A stretch of DNA of 64,000 nucleotides from positions 381,988 to 445,987 of the forward strand of contig NZ_LNXY01000027.1 in the NCBI RefSeq assembly GCF_001467585.1. The letters run 5' to 3'. The position numbers and the translations under genes were made by a program. Below the pieces are notes generated by a model. It was given only the letters and a program-made list of their open reading frames with translations. It had not been told where the DNA came from and made no database searches. The stretch comes from Legionella drozanskii LLAP-1 (GTDB lineage: Bacteria; Pseudomonadota; Gammaproteobacteria; Legionellales; Legionellaceae). Numbering within the stretch: the first letter of the stretch is position 1; the number at the start of each line of letters is the position of its first letter. Below, in pieces: positions 1-9,573 of this stretch.

Positions 1-674
1 GCTCTCTCGCCATTGCTTTCGTTCTTCCTCAGGAAAAAATTAGCCTGGTGGATGGGGTGATGCGTGCGTTTACCAATTTCTTTCAAGCTTATCACCTCAC
101 TGCACTGATGCCAGTCATTGTTATTTTGCTATTGCTTGGTAGCTTAGGAAGCATGGTGAATTGGATTATTTCCCCCGCAAAAGGCCTGTTACTAGCTGCA
201 GATAATGGCTTCTTGCCTCATTGGCTTTATCGCTTAAATCATCGTGGTATTGCATCGCGCATCTTAATTCTGCAAGCCCTATTAGTGACTTTGTTATGTA
301 GCGGATTCTTGCTATTTCCTAGTATTAACGCAATTTATTGGTTATTTACCGCTTTGAGTACGGAATTATATATCTTAATGTATGTATTGATGTTTATTGC
401 GGCCTGGCGTTTGAAAACCAAATTTGCCAATCTACATCGTCCTTTTGTTATTCCAGGCGGCTACTTTGGTTATTATTTAACCTGCGCACTAGGCTTGGCA
501 GGTTGTGCCATTACTTTATTTATTGGTTTTATTCCTCCTGAAAGCAGTATGGATATAGGAGGCGCTGCTCATTTTCGACTTATCTTTGGTAGTGGCATTA
601 TCATTATGATCCTACCGGCTTTTTTATTGTATTTACGTAAAAAAAGGCAAGATGCGAGAACCTTAAAAAAATAG
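1..674 (+). CDS. Amino-acid permease, APC family (C-terminal part)
   Basis: The reading frame is open to the left edge, so the start lies outside the window; the GTG at 48 is internal. The visible 223 residues hold several hydrophobic segments and end in a short basic tail. The stretch with NWIISPAKGLLLAADNGFLP and the following PHWLYRLN resembles the glutamate/GABA antiporter (GadC/YjeM-like) branch of the amino acid-polyamine-organocation superfamily, in which the loop after the eighth helix carries such a motif. It should be an inner-membrane amino-acid transporter. The substrate cannot be told from this fragment. No terminator is evident in the 87 bases before pheA. Confidence 0.8.
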   Translation, partial: SLAIAFVLPQEKISLVDGVMRAFTNFFQAYHLTALMPVIVILLLLGSLGSMVNWIISPAKGLLLAADNGFLPHWLYRLNHRGIASRILILQALLVTLLCSGFLLFPSINAIYWLFTALSTELYILMYVLMFIAAWRLKTKFANLHRPFVIPGGYFGYYLTCALGLAGCAITLFIGFIPPESSMDIGGAAHFRLIFGSGIIIMILPAFLLYLRKKRQDARTLKK

Positions 675-761
675 CTTGATTTTGGCATTTCGTTTTATTA
701 TTGCACATGCTATTCTAATCATAGACTCTCTGCCCTTTCCCAACAAAGGATCAGCGCGGCC

Positions 762-1838
762 ATGACAGAAGAAGCACTAAAAAACATCCGCAATAAAATC
801 GATAAAATCGATCAGCAACTATTTAACCTCTTGAGCGAGCGTGCAACTTTTGCAGCAGAAGTGGCTAAAATCAAGAAGTTGCAACATAGCCCTGTTTATT
901 ATCGTCCTGAAAGAGAAGCACAAATTCTCCGTTCGATTGTTGCCAATAATACTAGCCTCTTACCTGATCGCGAAGTCGCCCGCATTTTTCGTGACATCAT
1001 GAGTGCTTGCCTTGCTTTGCAAGAACCTTTATCGATTGCTTATTTAGGTCCAGAGGGCACTTTTTCACAACAAGCTGTTATCAAGCATTTTGGTGAAAGT
1101 GTAAATCTCGTTCCCGAGCCCTCTATTACTGAAGTATTTAAACTGGTCGAAAATGGTAATGTCCATTATGGTGTCGTACCTATCGAAAACAGTACTGAAG
1201 GGGTAGTGAATATTACCCTCGATAATCTAATCAGTTCCGACGTGCAAATATGTGGCGAAATTTCCTTGCGTATTCGTCATCATTTTGTGCGCCTCGACCC
1301 CGATAAGCCCTTAGAAACGATTTATGCGCACCAACAGACCTTAGCTCAATGTCGGCATTGGCTCGCTGTTCATTATCCCAAAGCCAATCTCCAAGAAGTA
1401 GGTAGTAATGGTTTGGCAGCACAACTTGCTGCAAACGATCCGAATTCTGCCGCAATTTGCGGAGATAATGCTGCAGAAATACATAAGTTGCAAAAATTGC
1501 ATCAGCATATTGAGGATTATCCAAATAATACAACTCGCTTTATTATCCTAGGAAAACAACTCCCTGGTCCAAGTGGTTGTGATAAAACATCAATTATTAT
1601 TTCCACCCCTCATGAACCTGGTACTTTATTGAATTTACTGTCTCCACTTGAAAAATATAAAATTAATATGACTTCAATTGCATCTCGTCCCTATCGTCAT
1701 CGCAATTGGACCTACCTCTTTTTTATCGATTTCGAAGGCCATCAATCCGAGCCTCCTATTCAACTTGCCTTGAATGAGATTACCTCCATGTCGGTTATGA
1801 TGACTGTACTTGGCTCCTATCCCCAATCAATGGGATAG
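762..1838 (+). CDS. pheA: Bifunctional chorismate mutase/prephenate dehydratase (P-protein)
   Basis: Converts chorismate to prephenate and then to phenylpyruvate in phenylalanine synthesis. The 358 residues have the usual three-part layout: an AroQ-type chorismate mutase at about 1-90 (IRNKIDKIDQQLFNLLSER), prephenate dehydratase at about 95-270 with the YLGPEGTFS start and the catalytic NNTTRF motif, and a C-terminal ACT regulatory domain. The ACT domain's usual ESRP phenylalanine-binding motif reads ASRP here (SIASRPYRHRNW), which might soften feedback inhibition; that is an inference. The ATG is preceded by a weak AAAGGA. It follows the permease by 87 bases and seems to be transcribed alone. 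Confidence 0.95.
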   Translation: MTEEALKNIRNKIDKIDQQLFNLLSERATFAAEVAKIKKLQHSPVYYRPEREAQILRSIVANNTSLLPDREVARIFRDIMSACLALQEPLSIAYLGPEGTFSQQAVIKHFGESVNLVPEPSITEVFKLVENGNVHYGVVPIENSTEGVVNITLDNLISSDVQICGEISLRIRHHFVRLDPDKPLETIYAHQQTLAQCRHWLAVHYPKANLQEVGSNGLAAQLAANDPNSAAICGDNAAEIHKLQKLHQHIEDYPNNTTRFIILGKQLPGPSGCDKTSIIISTPHEPGTLLNLLSPLEKYKINMTSIASRPYRHRNWTYLFFIDFEGHQSEPPIQLALNEITSMSVMMTVLGSYPQSMG

Positions 1839-1871
1839 CGACTCCATTTCTTTACACATTGGATACATATC

Positions 1872-1888
1872 TTTAAGATTTTCTTAAG
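1872..1888 (+). promoter_or_regulatory. PmrA-like box upstream of the 1943 gene
   Basis: Sequence TTTAAGATTTTCTTAAG: two TTAAG half-sites 11 bases apart with ATTNNC between. The PmrA consensus as I recall it is cTTAATatT-N2-cTTAAt; here the last base of each half and the first base differ. It lies 54 bases before the ATG. The -10 downstream is poor (GATACC or TACCTT), which makes this the weakest of the three boxes in the window. Confidence 0.45.
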
Positions 1889-1942
1889 CTTTGAATGATA
1901 CCTTTGTCGCACCTAAATAATAATTTTTAAACAAGGTGCTCC

Positions 1943-4900
1943 ATGGGTAAAGAGAAACAAAAAATTTTACTGGGCTTACAAGCAATAGAAAACCAAATTG
2001 CAAAGTTAGCACACCTTGTTAATTTACCGGTCGAATTAGACTCCGCACTTAAACAAAAGATTGATGATTTAAGAGCTCTCTGGGAAAAAGAGAAAGATAT
2101 TACGCCCCATCTTATTCACCAATATAGCAAGAGCCTAGCTCAACTAGAAGCAGATATCGCACAGCAATGCGAGACCTTCCTGAAATCAATTGCCAATACT
2201 CAGGGACTTGGTTGGAGCCCCTCTTTATACAATGAAAGTGGCAGTCCTATTAATCCTCAGCCTCTCGAGCGATTGACGCTGCAAATACAACATTTCAAAA
2301 AAGTGGTTGAAGAAACAAACCAAACTCTTTTAGCGGATCTCAACAGACTCAAGTCTGGATGGGAATCTAAAAATGACAAAAGAAGAGAAGCAAAGCTGGG
2401 TAAAATTGCACACTATATGGAAGAAATTTCTCAAAATCCCTCCAAACTTTGTGTAACTCAAGAAATGATTAGACCTCTTTATTCAGGATCTGGCCGCAAA
2501 GCACCTGTTATTTTTACGACTAGCGAGAATTATTCAGGTGTCGAAAGAGAAATTTCTGATTTAGCAGCAAAGTACGCTGCACTGAGAGAAGTTATCCAGC
2601 AGCAACAAAATAAATTTAAAAACCTTGCTGGCTTACAAGAAGGGTTTTCTATAGAAAACGAGGTACTTATTGAGCTGGCTCAACTAGATCCGCTGCTTAA
2701 GAAATGGTTACAGGAGCTTAAAAGACTCAATCGATCAGCCTTCGAATTAATTAAAAATACACATCCGCTTCTTAATAGTTTTTCAGCTGAGATGAACATC
2801 CAGGCTCAACTCAATGAAGCTCTCATGCAAATGATGAACCTAACCAAGGCTCAAGAACGATTACGAACAAGAATTTTGGAAAGACAGGCAATACTTCAAT
2901 CAAATGCCAGGAGCCCGGAAGAATTAAAGAAGGAATTAAATATAGCTAAAGACAAGGCAAAAATCGCCCTCGAATGTTTTTTGTTAACCTTCTCTACCTT
3001 TCAATTAGGTGACAAAGAAGACCGAGACACTCTCTTTTTTACCAAACAGCTTACAGCATTTATAGAAGAAATTATCACCGATTTACAAGCAAAAGATCTC
3101 TCGTTAAACACTCACGAAATTCAGAGTTTCCGAATTAGATTACTTCAACATCTAGGAGAAAAAGCGCATTGGTTTAGCATTAATGCACCTGAAACACAGG
3201 TACTTGATAAAGCAAGCATTGATGAATTTTTAACTGAATTATTTAAATCAGTCGCTCCTGCACCAACGCAAACGACTGTAGCCACTAACCTCCCCTTCTT
3301 CAAAGATGCTAAAAAGCTTATTGATGATTTTTTAAATACCAATTCAGCTGAAAGCAGTGAATTATTAGATAGAAAACAGCTTATTATGCTTCGCAGCCTC
3401 GCTAATAAGTTAACTTCATTTCAAATTACACAAATAAAAAACTATCATATTTTAAAAGATATTCAGATTGATCAAGAAGAAAAAATCAACGAATTATTTA
3501 ATAGTTTAACTTCCAAGATTTTTTATAATAAAAATCTCTTACAACTTAAATTAATGCTATTTTCGAATGAATACGGCTCGTCTGCAGAGGTTAAAGAGGG
3601 ATATGAGATTATTACTCAGCTGATTGAATTAGAGACTTCTTTAAAGATGGAGTTTACTAAATTTCAGCAAGAAAAAGAGAAATTAAAATCAATTGAATCA
3701 CCACTTGATCGCTTGTCACAACTTACTGATTTACAACAGGCAGTTCTTAATAAATTGGGACAAATAGATAAAGAATTCATGGCAAGTGATGGCCTTGAAC
3801 AAATAATATCAAGAAAAATATTAGCCTTGGAACAGACCTATGACATAGACAAATATAGCTTACTACGGACACTTGATGCTGAAATTAACGATACTAAAGC
3901 CATCTTATCTAGTTGCTACCAACCTGAAGAAGTCGCCGAAATTCTCAAACCTTATTCTACTAAACTTCAGGAATTATGGCACACAACCCAACAAGAGACT
4001 GATCTCCATCTTGTAAAGCGAGTGGTTGAAAAATTGTTAATGGGTTTAAAAAGCCATAAACAAGAAGCACGGCACTTATTAAACCGTTTTTACGAACAAA
4101 AATTGACTGATTTAATGAGACAACGCCCTGCTCTGGGGGATAGATTAAGCGAAATTAATCCTTTTATAATAGAACTCAACCAACAAAATCGGAAAGTCCA
4201 TATAGCCATTAATGAGGTTATAGAGAGATATCAAAACATCGATAGAGCCGATAACTCTCAAATGAAAGCCCACATTCTTTTTTTAGAAGAAGACATTCGC
4301 AAGGCTCAAGAGGCCTTAGATGCTCGAGCTCAAGTTTTTGAAAAAGCAAAAGTCATTGAGACTCGTCTAAAATCAGCCGCCTATCAAAAGTCACTTTATG
4401 TCATTGAAACGATGGAAAAAGAATATAGGCGTATACTTGACAAATACATAGATAGTGCACTTGAAACCGATCCCGAAGATGGGGATGAGAATGAGTTTGC
4501 CCAAGACGATCAAGAAATAAAAGCAAAGCTTCAAGAATTAAGAGCAATCCCCGGAACAGTAGCTAACTATGCGCGGCTTGCTGAGTACAAAGATTATTTA
4601 AATAAGGTGGATCTACGATTATTTAAATTATTAGAAATGCAACTAAAGTTTGATGAAATTAATCAAATGTATATCAGTAGCGAGTTGCTCGGAATGCTCA
4701 CTGAAAAAGAACAACAAGCAGCCACTGGTATAGTCATCATTAATCCACAGGAAACTTATGAGCGCTTACTTGCCTGTGCTGATAAAAAATATGCATTGCA
4801 ACAAATCGACATGGTAAACCAGACTATTCATCATACCAAAATGGAAAGTTTATCCGAGGGTGTGATTCCAGAGTTTATTCAATGGATTCGTATTTATATT

Positions 4901-5080
4901 TTAAAACCATTACAAACGCTCAAACACCAAGTCGGGGGCTATTTAAAAGGAGAAGAAAACGAAAAAGCTCGCTTTTTCCCGACACCTAAAACACCTTGGG
5001 CTTGTAAAACTGAGGAGCTGTTGAGAGAAACGGGCAATGAAGTTCTTCCAGTATTTGCTGCCGCCGCCGCGGCGGCTTGA
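1943..5080 (+). CDS. Large coiled-coil protein, candidate Dot/Icm effector
   Basis: I do not recognise a family. The 1045 residues have no signal peptide and are almost entirely charged, helix-forming sequence rich in Glu, Lys, Gln and Leu, as in long coiled coils. A single moderately hydrophobic stretch near the end (FIQWIRIYILKPLQTL) precedes KGEENEKARFFP. The same KGE-x3-ARFFP motif closes the unrelated-looking protein at 54644-58027, also after a FI-x-WL stretch. The protein ends in seven alanines coded by GC-rich codons, right at the edge of a GC-rich repeat region. A PmrA-like box lies upstream. ATG at 1943 follows AAGGTG. Size, composition, lack of export signal and regulation suggest a secreted Legionella effector; this is inference. 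Confidence 0.6.
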   Translation: MGKEKQKILLGLQAIENQIAKLAHLVNLPVELDSALKQKIDDLRALWEKEKDITPHLIHQYSKSLAQLEADIAQQCETFLKSIANTQGLGWSPSLYNESGSPINPQPLERLTLQIQHFKKVVEETNQTLLADLNRLKSGWESKNDKRREAKLGKIAHYMEEISQNPSKLCVTQEMIRPLYSGSGRKAPVIFTTSENYSGVEREISDLAAKYAALREVIQQQQNKFKNLAGLQEGFSIENEVLIELAQLDPLLKKWLQELKRLNRSAFELIKNTHPLLNSFSAEMNIQAQLNEALMQMMNLTKAQERLRTRILERQAILQSNARSPEELKKELNIAKDKAKIALECFLLTFSTFQLGDKEDRDTLFFTKQLTAFIEEIITDLQAKDLSLNTHEIQSFRIRLLQHLGEKAHWFSINAPETQVLDKASIDEFLTELFKSVAPAPTQTTVATNLPFFKDAKKLIDDFLNTNSAESSELLDRKQLIMLRSLANKLTSFQITQIKNYHILKDIQIDQEEKINELFNSLTSKIFYNKNLLQLKLMLFSNEYGSSAEVKEGYEIITQLIELETSLKMEFTKFQQEKEKLKSIESPLDRLSQLTDLQQAVLNKLGQIDKEFMASDGLEQIISRKILALEQTYDIDKYSLLRTLDAEINDTKAILSSCYQPEEVAEILKPYSTKLQELWHTTQQETDLHLVKRVVEKLLMGLKSHKQEARHLLNRFYEQKLTDLMRQRPALGDRLSEINPFIIELNQQNRKVHIAINEVIERYQNIDRADNSQMKAHILFLEEDIRKAQEALDARAQVFEKAKVIETRLKSAAYQKSLYVIETMEKEYRRILDKYIDSALETDPEDGDENEFAQDDQEIKAKLQELRAIPGTVANYARLAEYKDYLNKVDLRLFKLLEMQLKFDEINQMYISSELLGMLTEKEQQAATGIVIINPQETYERLLACADKKYALQQIDMVNQTIHHTKMESLSEGVIPEFIQWIRIYILKPLQTLKHQVGGYLKGEENEKARFFPTPKTPWACKTEELLRETGNEVLPVFAAAAAAA

Positions 5081-5196
5081 TAGCCCGAGCGTCGAGTCTC
5101 TACCGGGTTACCTAATTGTTGGTTAGGCCTTGGGCCTGGAGGCTCGTCACTTTTTTTTTGAATAATATTTCGAGCCAAATCCAGTGTTTTACTGAA

Positions 5197-5313
5197 CCGT
5201 TCAGCCTGAGGAGGAGCGCCAGCGACATCTCGAAGGGCCTGTCCTAAGGCACTCGAAGGTGCTTTGCACCAAGGCTTCGAGACAGCGCTACGCGGCTTAC
5301 TCAGCCCGAACGG
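5197..5313. repeat. 117-bp imperfect inverted-repeat element
   Basis: Left arm begins CCGTTCAGCCTGAG and contains CAGCGACATCTCGAAGG; the reverse complement of the right arm reads CCGTTCGGGCTGAG, then TAGCGCTGTCTCGAAG. The arms are about 45 bases. The apex is a perfect small hairpin, GGTGC-TTT-GCACC (5258-5270). The element is far more GC-rich than the genes nearby. Such elements with CGTTCGGGCTGAG/TCTCGAAG ends are dispersed in many proteobacterial genomes. No protein is encoded. Confidence 0.7.
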
Positions 5314-5393
5314 ATCGAGCTACTGATTGGAACAACACCTATTTTTGTTCAAAAAAAGTGACGATACCTCAAGCCTTGGCCCAACTTACACTG

Positions 5394-5492
5394 GCGAATC
5401 CCCGTGGCTTGACCAGGGGTCCATTTCAATAGGGCTAGAAAGCAGAGCAAGCTAGCGCCATGGATTCCGCAGTCAAAGTCGCGAGGATTCGC
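5394..5492. repeat. 99-bp inverted-repeat element
   Basis: Left arm GCGAATCCCCGTGGCTTGAC...GGTCCAT (5394-5422) pairs with the right arm, whose reverse complement reads GCGAATCCTCGCGACTTTGAC...GAATCCAT (5461-5492). The centre contains GGCTAG...GCTAGC, a second nested inverted repeat. Together with the element at 5197 and the GCCTTGGCCC motif at 5373 it fills most of the 469-base gap between the coiled-coil gene and kdsB. I see no gene or strong terminator in this gap. Confidence 0.6.
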
Positions 5493-5549
5493 TTTGATAA
5501 ATAGACGATATCCTCAAGACAGTGGCTATCTTCGTCGTTACCAATATTA

Positions 5550-6299
5550 CTAACAAACTCTATTTTTCAGCAACTTACGCGCTAAAAACAGATCATTCTG
5601 AGTATTAATATCCTGCAAAGGTTCCACACAAGCTTCATCCACTCTAATTTTGTACCCGGCCCAAAGCGCTCGTAACTGTTCTAAGGCTTCACAAGCCTCA
5701 AGTTCACAAACCGGCCAGGTCACAAAATCAAGTAGAAAAGCTGCTCTATAAGCATATAAACCAATATGACGAAAAATCTGAGCAGTACTTTGAGGGTTAT
5801 CGCGATGCGCAGGAATTGTAGATCTAGAAAAATAAAGCGCATCATTATGTTGATCTCGCACTACTTTAACAACATTAGGATTATGCAATTGCTCAATACT
5901 CTCAATCGGCCAACATAAGCTCGCCATTGAGTGTGGTGAATTGTAAAGACTGTGCGCTACCTGAAAGATTAACTCCGGCGCTATCAAAGGCTCATCACCT
6001 TGTACATTCACAATGATGTCCTGTCCTGCAAATTGGCCCCTAGCAATGACCTCCGCAATGCGATCGGTCCCTGTTTGATGACTAACCGCAGTCATTTGAA
6101 CTTGCGCACCAAAATCTGCAGCATGATTTGCAATCTCTAAACTATCGGTAGCGATTATAATGGATTTAGGCTTAGCCTTAAGCACCTGTCTGTAGACTCG
6201 CTCAATGACTGTCTTTCCTTCCAGTTCTAATAACAACTTACCCGGTAATCGAGAAGATTGATAACGGGCCGGAATAACCACATGAAAATCGATACTCAT
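5550..6299 (-). CDS. kdsB: 3-deoxy-manno-octulosonate cytidylyltransferase
   Basis: Activates Kdo with CTP to CMP-Kdo for lipid A-core assembly in the cytoplasm. The 249 residues match the family length. The N-terminal [16 protein letters not shown] nucleotide-binding signature, the GTDRIAE segment and NVQGDEPLI are all present. It is the last gene of an operon read right to left; its ATG overlaps the stop of the 59-codon gene before it by four bases (ATGA), so translation is probably coupled. It is followed by the repeat-rich gap at 5081-5549. Confidence 0.96.
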   Translation of the reverse strand: MSIDFHVVIPARYQSSRLPGKLLLELEGKTVIERVYRQVLKAKPKSIIIATDSLEIANHAADFGAQVQMTAVSHQTGTDRIAEVIARGQFAGQDIIVNVQGDEPLIAPELIFQVAHSLYNSPHSMASLCWPIESIEQLHNPNVVKVVRDQHNDALYFSRSTIPAHRDNPQSTAQIFRHIGLYAYRAAFLLDFVTWPVCELEACEALEQLRALWAGYKIRVDEACVEPLQDINTQNDLFLARKLLKNRVC

Positions 6300-6475
6300 A
6301 ATTGTTCTTTTTCCTCTAACGGTATCAATCGTGCTTCTTGTTCCAACATGACAGGGATTCCATCACGAAGCGGATAAGCGAGGCGATCAAACCGGCAAAT
6401 TAATTCATTATCCTTAACCAATAATTTACCTTTACAAAGCGGGCATACTAAAATTTCAAGCAACCGATTATCCAC
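6296..6475 (-). CDS. Trm112-like/UPF0434 (YcaR) small protein
   Basis: A 59-residue protein starting at GTG and reading [20 protein letters not shown]. The [12 protein letters not shown] start and the later [15 protein letters not shown] are hallmarks of the UPF0434/Trm112-like family, which commonly sits next to kdsB or lpxK. Family members fold as small zinc-ribbon-like domains; here one CxxC and a single later Cys (LICRFD) are visible. The GTG is chosen because AAGGAG lies six bases upstream, inside the end of tsaB. The gene overlaps tsaB by 8 bases and kdsB by 4. The exact role of the family is unknown. Confidence 0.88.
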   Translation of the reverse strand: MDNRLLEILVCPLCKGKLLVKDNELICRFDRLAYPLRDGIPVMLEQEARLIPLEEKEQL

Positions 6476-7139
6476 GAGGTTCTCCTTGAGTTATTTGATT
6501 GCGAATATAGACAGGTAAAGCATCCGCCGCGCTAACAGCGTCTATTTTGCCGGTTAAAACAAGGCGAATCATCGCTTCAGCCTTAGGATAAATAGTAAGC
6601 ATTTTATCCATTCTCTTTTGGATTGCAGGAGAAAACTGCGGCAAATAGGATTCATAACCTACCCCCGCTAAAATTAAAGGTTTCTCATCTTCCAAACCAA
6701 TATCTGCAACGAAAGAAACCTGCTCGTCAACCTGATAAGATTGAGCATTAAAATAAGCCCAATAGAGCTGATTCATACGAGCATCAAGTACAGCAAGCAC
6801 GGCAGCTTCCTGAAGATTGGATTCTTGCTGCAAGGCTTCATTCGCTATAGCAGCAAGACTACTGACGGGGTATAAGGGTAGATCTTGCGCATAAGCAAGC
6901 CCTTTTGCTACGCTACAGGCTATTCGAAGCCCGGTAAAACTGCCAGGTCCGCGACCATAAACAATGGCGTCTAGTTGGCTTAAACTCCATTCAGCCTCAG
7001 CCAATAAATTCTCCACCATAGGCAAAATTAAACGGGCGTGACTGCGCTGGGCGCCTTGCTCGTCGGAGCGTAACTCTCCATTTCGCAGTAAAGCGATAGA
7101 AGCACATTCGGTTGAAGTATCAATTGCTAACAGGTTCAT
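6468..7139 (-). CDS. tsaB: tRNA threonylcarbamoyladenosine biosynthesis protein TsaB
   Basis: Partner of TsaD in making the t6A37 modification of tRNAs that read ANN codons. The 223 residues begin [16 protein letters not shown], the ASKHA-type first strand-loop, and carry the family signature [21 protein letters not shown] at about 65-85. TsaB lacks the metal-binding histidines of TsaD, and none are seen here. It overlaps the helicase gene upstream by 20 bases and the small Trm112-like gene downstream by 8 bases, so the cluster is one tightly packed transcript. Confidence 0.95.
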   Translation of the reverse strand: MNLLAIDTSTECASIALLRNGELRSDEQGAQRSHARLILPMVENLLAEAEWSLSQLDAIVYGRGPGSFTGLRIACSVAKGLAYAQDLPLYPVSSLAAIANEALQQESNLQEAAVLAVLDARMNQLYWAYFNAQSYQVDEQVSFVADIGLEDEKPLILAGVGYESYLPQFSPAIQKRMDKMLTIYPKAEAMIRLVLTGKIDAVSAADALPVYIRNQITQGEPRG

Positions 7140-9090
7140 TTCTTAAAGCCAAGCTATCTATAAAATTTAATACGGTTTGTTCATCCCGCGTTTTACGGAG
7201 TGCTGGTAGACTAGCAAAAATATAGCGACCATACTCTCTTCCCGTTAAACGAGGGTCCGCAATCATTAAAACACCACGATCGCTTGCATCGCGAATCAAA
7301 CGACCCACACCCTGTTTTAAGGCTAGGACCGCATTGGGTAGCGATAATTCGTCAAAACCAGACAAGCCACGCGATTGCAAATAAGCCATCTTTCCGCGAG
7401 TTACGGGATCTGCAGGATTTGCAAAAGGTAATTTGTCAATAATGACGCAGGATAAGGCTTCCCCCTTCACATCAACCCCTTCCCAAAACGTTGCCGTGCC
7501 CAATAACACTGCATTGCCGAGTTGACGAAAACGGGCTAATAAAATAGGTTTTGCTTCATCACCTTGAATTAATAGTGGGTAGTTTAAAGTATTGGCCAGT
7601 AGATGAGCAACCAATTTTAAAGCCCGATGACTGGTGAATAAGAAAAAACAACGTCCTCCACAGGCCTCAATAACAGGTAGAGCCCTTTCAACCAATGATT
7701 CGTAATAATTTGCGTTTTTAGGATCAGGCAAATTACGCGGTAAATAAAGTAAAGCCTGCTGTTGATAATCAAAGGGACTAGGTAATGCTAAGGTTTTTGC
7801 TTTCAATAAACCTAAGGGTTTAATAAAACAATCAAACGAAGACGCCATCGTTAAAGTGGCTGAGGTAAAAACATAGGCGGCTTGCTGACGTAGCAATAAT
7901 TGGCTAAATGCATCAGCAATATCAAAGGGCGTCGCATGAAAAACCAAACTATGCTTAAATCGCTCTACCCAACGGATTTGTTGACTATCTGCCTGTTCAA
8001 AATTCCGTAGCAGCGTTTTTAATTCATCTAATCGTTTTTGGCAGCGGGCTAAACCGGAAGTCGCTTCAATGCTCGCTGAATCGAGGCAGTCTGAAAGCTG
8101 ATTGACTAAATCAAGCAAGGCCTTCCAAGCTGAATCAAAGGTTTTAAAGCGTTTCAGTTCATCCCAAGCAAATCGTTCTTCGCTTGTTGTTAAGGCTAGC
8201 AATAATTGATCACTGACCCTATCCATTTGTACGCTTAATTGCTTCAACGGCTGATTGGCTAAATCAAGTACTGGCCATTCTCGCAATAAATCATCAATTA
8301 AATCACGAAATTGTTTTGTCCCAACTCGTTGGCCATTAAAATTCGCTGCAATTTCTGTAAGTTGATGTGCTTCATCAAAAATAACCACATCAACCCCGGG
8401 TAAAAGCTCGCCAAACCCTTCTTCTTTTAAGCGCGAATCAGCAAAAAATAAATGATGATTAATCACCACGACATCGGCTTCCAATGCTCGCTTACGGGCT
8501 TTGACTAAAAAGCAAGTTTGATGATATTCGCAGTCCCCACCTAGACAATTATCCACGGAAGAAGTTACATAGGGCCAAACAGGTGAGTCTTCATTAATTT
8601 CCGGTAACTCTGAGCGCTCCCCTTCTGTCAATTGCGCCAGTTTTTCGCGTACATGCAAAATTTCATGGGCACATTGAGGACTAACAAACCGTCCTTCCTC
8701 TGCATGCAAATGCACACGATAACGACAAAGATAATTCGCTCGGCCTTTAAGATTTTGAACGCGTAGCGACAAACCAAGCGCCCGAACAAGCATTGGTAAA
8801 TCTTTTTGAAATAATTGATCCTGAAGCGTTTTTGTGGCAGTTGAGATTAGCGCTTTTTTGCCATTTAAGAGGCAGGGAAGCAAGTAGGCAAATGTTTTTC
8901 CTGTGCCAGTTCCAGCCTCAGCGACTAAAGTTGAACGCTCAGTAATTGTTTGTGCTATAGCTACCGATAATTCAATTTGTGCCTGACGCGCCACGAAACC
9001 AGGGAGAGCCGTGGCAAGTCTTCCTTTGTCGCTTAAGACACGCTGACAATGCGCAACGACATCATCAACGAGCTCTATTACTTCTCCCAC
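7120..9090 (-). CDS. DinG-family ATP-dependent helicase (YoaA-like)
   Basis: A superfamily 2 XPD/DinG-type helicase that unwinds DNA 5' to 3' in repair. The 656 residues show the Walker A motif EAGTGTGKT at about 59-67, an iron-sulphur domain with cysteines in CRYRVH, NCLGGDC and [10 protein letters not shown], a DEAH box (IFDEAHQL) and a C-terminal [13 protein letters not shown] motif. The length and the closeness to tsaB fit YoaA rather than DinG proper; YoaA works with the HolC chi subunit, and a holC lies at 54041 in this window. It overlaps fdxA by 13 bases. Confidence 0.9.
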   Translation of the reverse strand: MGEVIELVDDVVAHCQRVLSDKGRLATALPGFVARQAQIELSVAIAQTITERSTLVAEAGTGTGKTFAYLLPCLLNGKKALISTATKTLQDQLFQKDLPMLVRALGLSLRVQNLKGRANYLCRYRVHLHAEEGRFVSPQCAHEILHVREKLAQLTEGERSELPEINEDSPVWPYVTSSVDNCLGGDCEYHQTCFLVKARKRALEADVVVINHHLFFADSRLKEEGFGELLPGVDVVIFDEAHQLTEIAANFNGQRVGTKQFRDLIDDLLREWPVLDLANQPLKQLSVQMDRVSDQLLLALTTSEERFAWDELKRFKTFDSAWKALLDLVNQLSDCLDSASIEATSGLARCQKRLDELKTLLRNFEQADSQQIRWVERFKHSLVFHATPFDIADAFSQLLLRQQAAYVFTSATLTMASSFDCFIKPLGLLKAKTLALPSPFDYQQQALLYLPRNLPDPKNANYYESLVERALPVIEACGGRCFFLFTSHRALKLVAHLLANTLNYPLLIQGDEAKPILLARFRQLGNAVLLGTATFWEGVDVKGEALSCVIIDKLPFANPADPVTRGKMAYLQSRGLSGFDELSLPNAVLALKQGVGRLIRDASDRGVLMIADPRLTGREYGRYIFASLPALRKTRDEQTVLNFIDSLALRNEPVSN

Positions 9091-9413
9091 TCTTTTTGCA
9101 AATATTGAAGTTTATCTTTGACAGTTTCCCATTCTTTAGCGTCCTCAGGTGCATCCTTTTTAGACGTAATATTGGGCCAAGTTTTGGAGAGTTCAGCATT
9201 AAGCTCTTTGAATTGCATCTGATCTTCAGTCAAATCATCTTCGGAGACAATCGCTTGCACAGGGCATTCAGGCTCACACAAAGCGCAATCGATGCATTCA
9301 TCAGGATGGATGACTAAGAAATTTGGACCTTCATAAAAACAATCGACCGGGCAAACTTCCACACAATCAGTGTACTTGCATTTGATGCAGCTTTCGGTAA
9401 TCACAAAAGTCAT
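9078..9413 (-). CDS. fdxA: 7Fe-8S ferredoxin FdxA
   Basis: Small electron carrier with one 3Fe-4S and one 4Fe-4S cluster. The 111 residues begin with [18 protein letters not shown] and continue with the second motif [13 protein letters not shown], the order typical of the Azotobacter FdI/FdxA type, then an acidic C-terminal tail. It is the first gene of the minus-strand operon and overlaps the DinG-type helicase by 13 bases. The helicase also needs an iron-sulphur cluster, but a functional link is not shown by the sequence. Confidence 0.95.
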   Translation of the reverse strand: MTFVITESCIKCKYTDCVEVCPVDCFYEGPNFLVIHPDECIDCALCEPECPVQAIVSEDDLTEDQMQFKELNAELSKTWPNITSKKDAPEDAKEWETVKDKLQYLQKEWEK

Positions 9414-9573
9414 AATAAACTCTAAATTCTCAGGTTATATTCTCTTATTAAAGCATAATTACTGGGCATCTAGCTAGCTTTAGAGCGTTGCTAAATGATA
9501 CCTTCTCGAGAATGGTAAATTGTAAGTCAAAGCCCGATCTACAAGAATTTCCCGCCAATACCAACCCATTCAA

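Noticed and set aside
4939-5178. Minus-strand frame coding for a poly-Ala protein
   Set aside because: It is the shadow of the poly-alanine end and repeat region; no start context or similarity.
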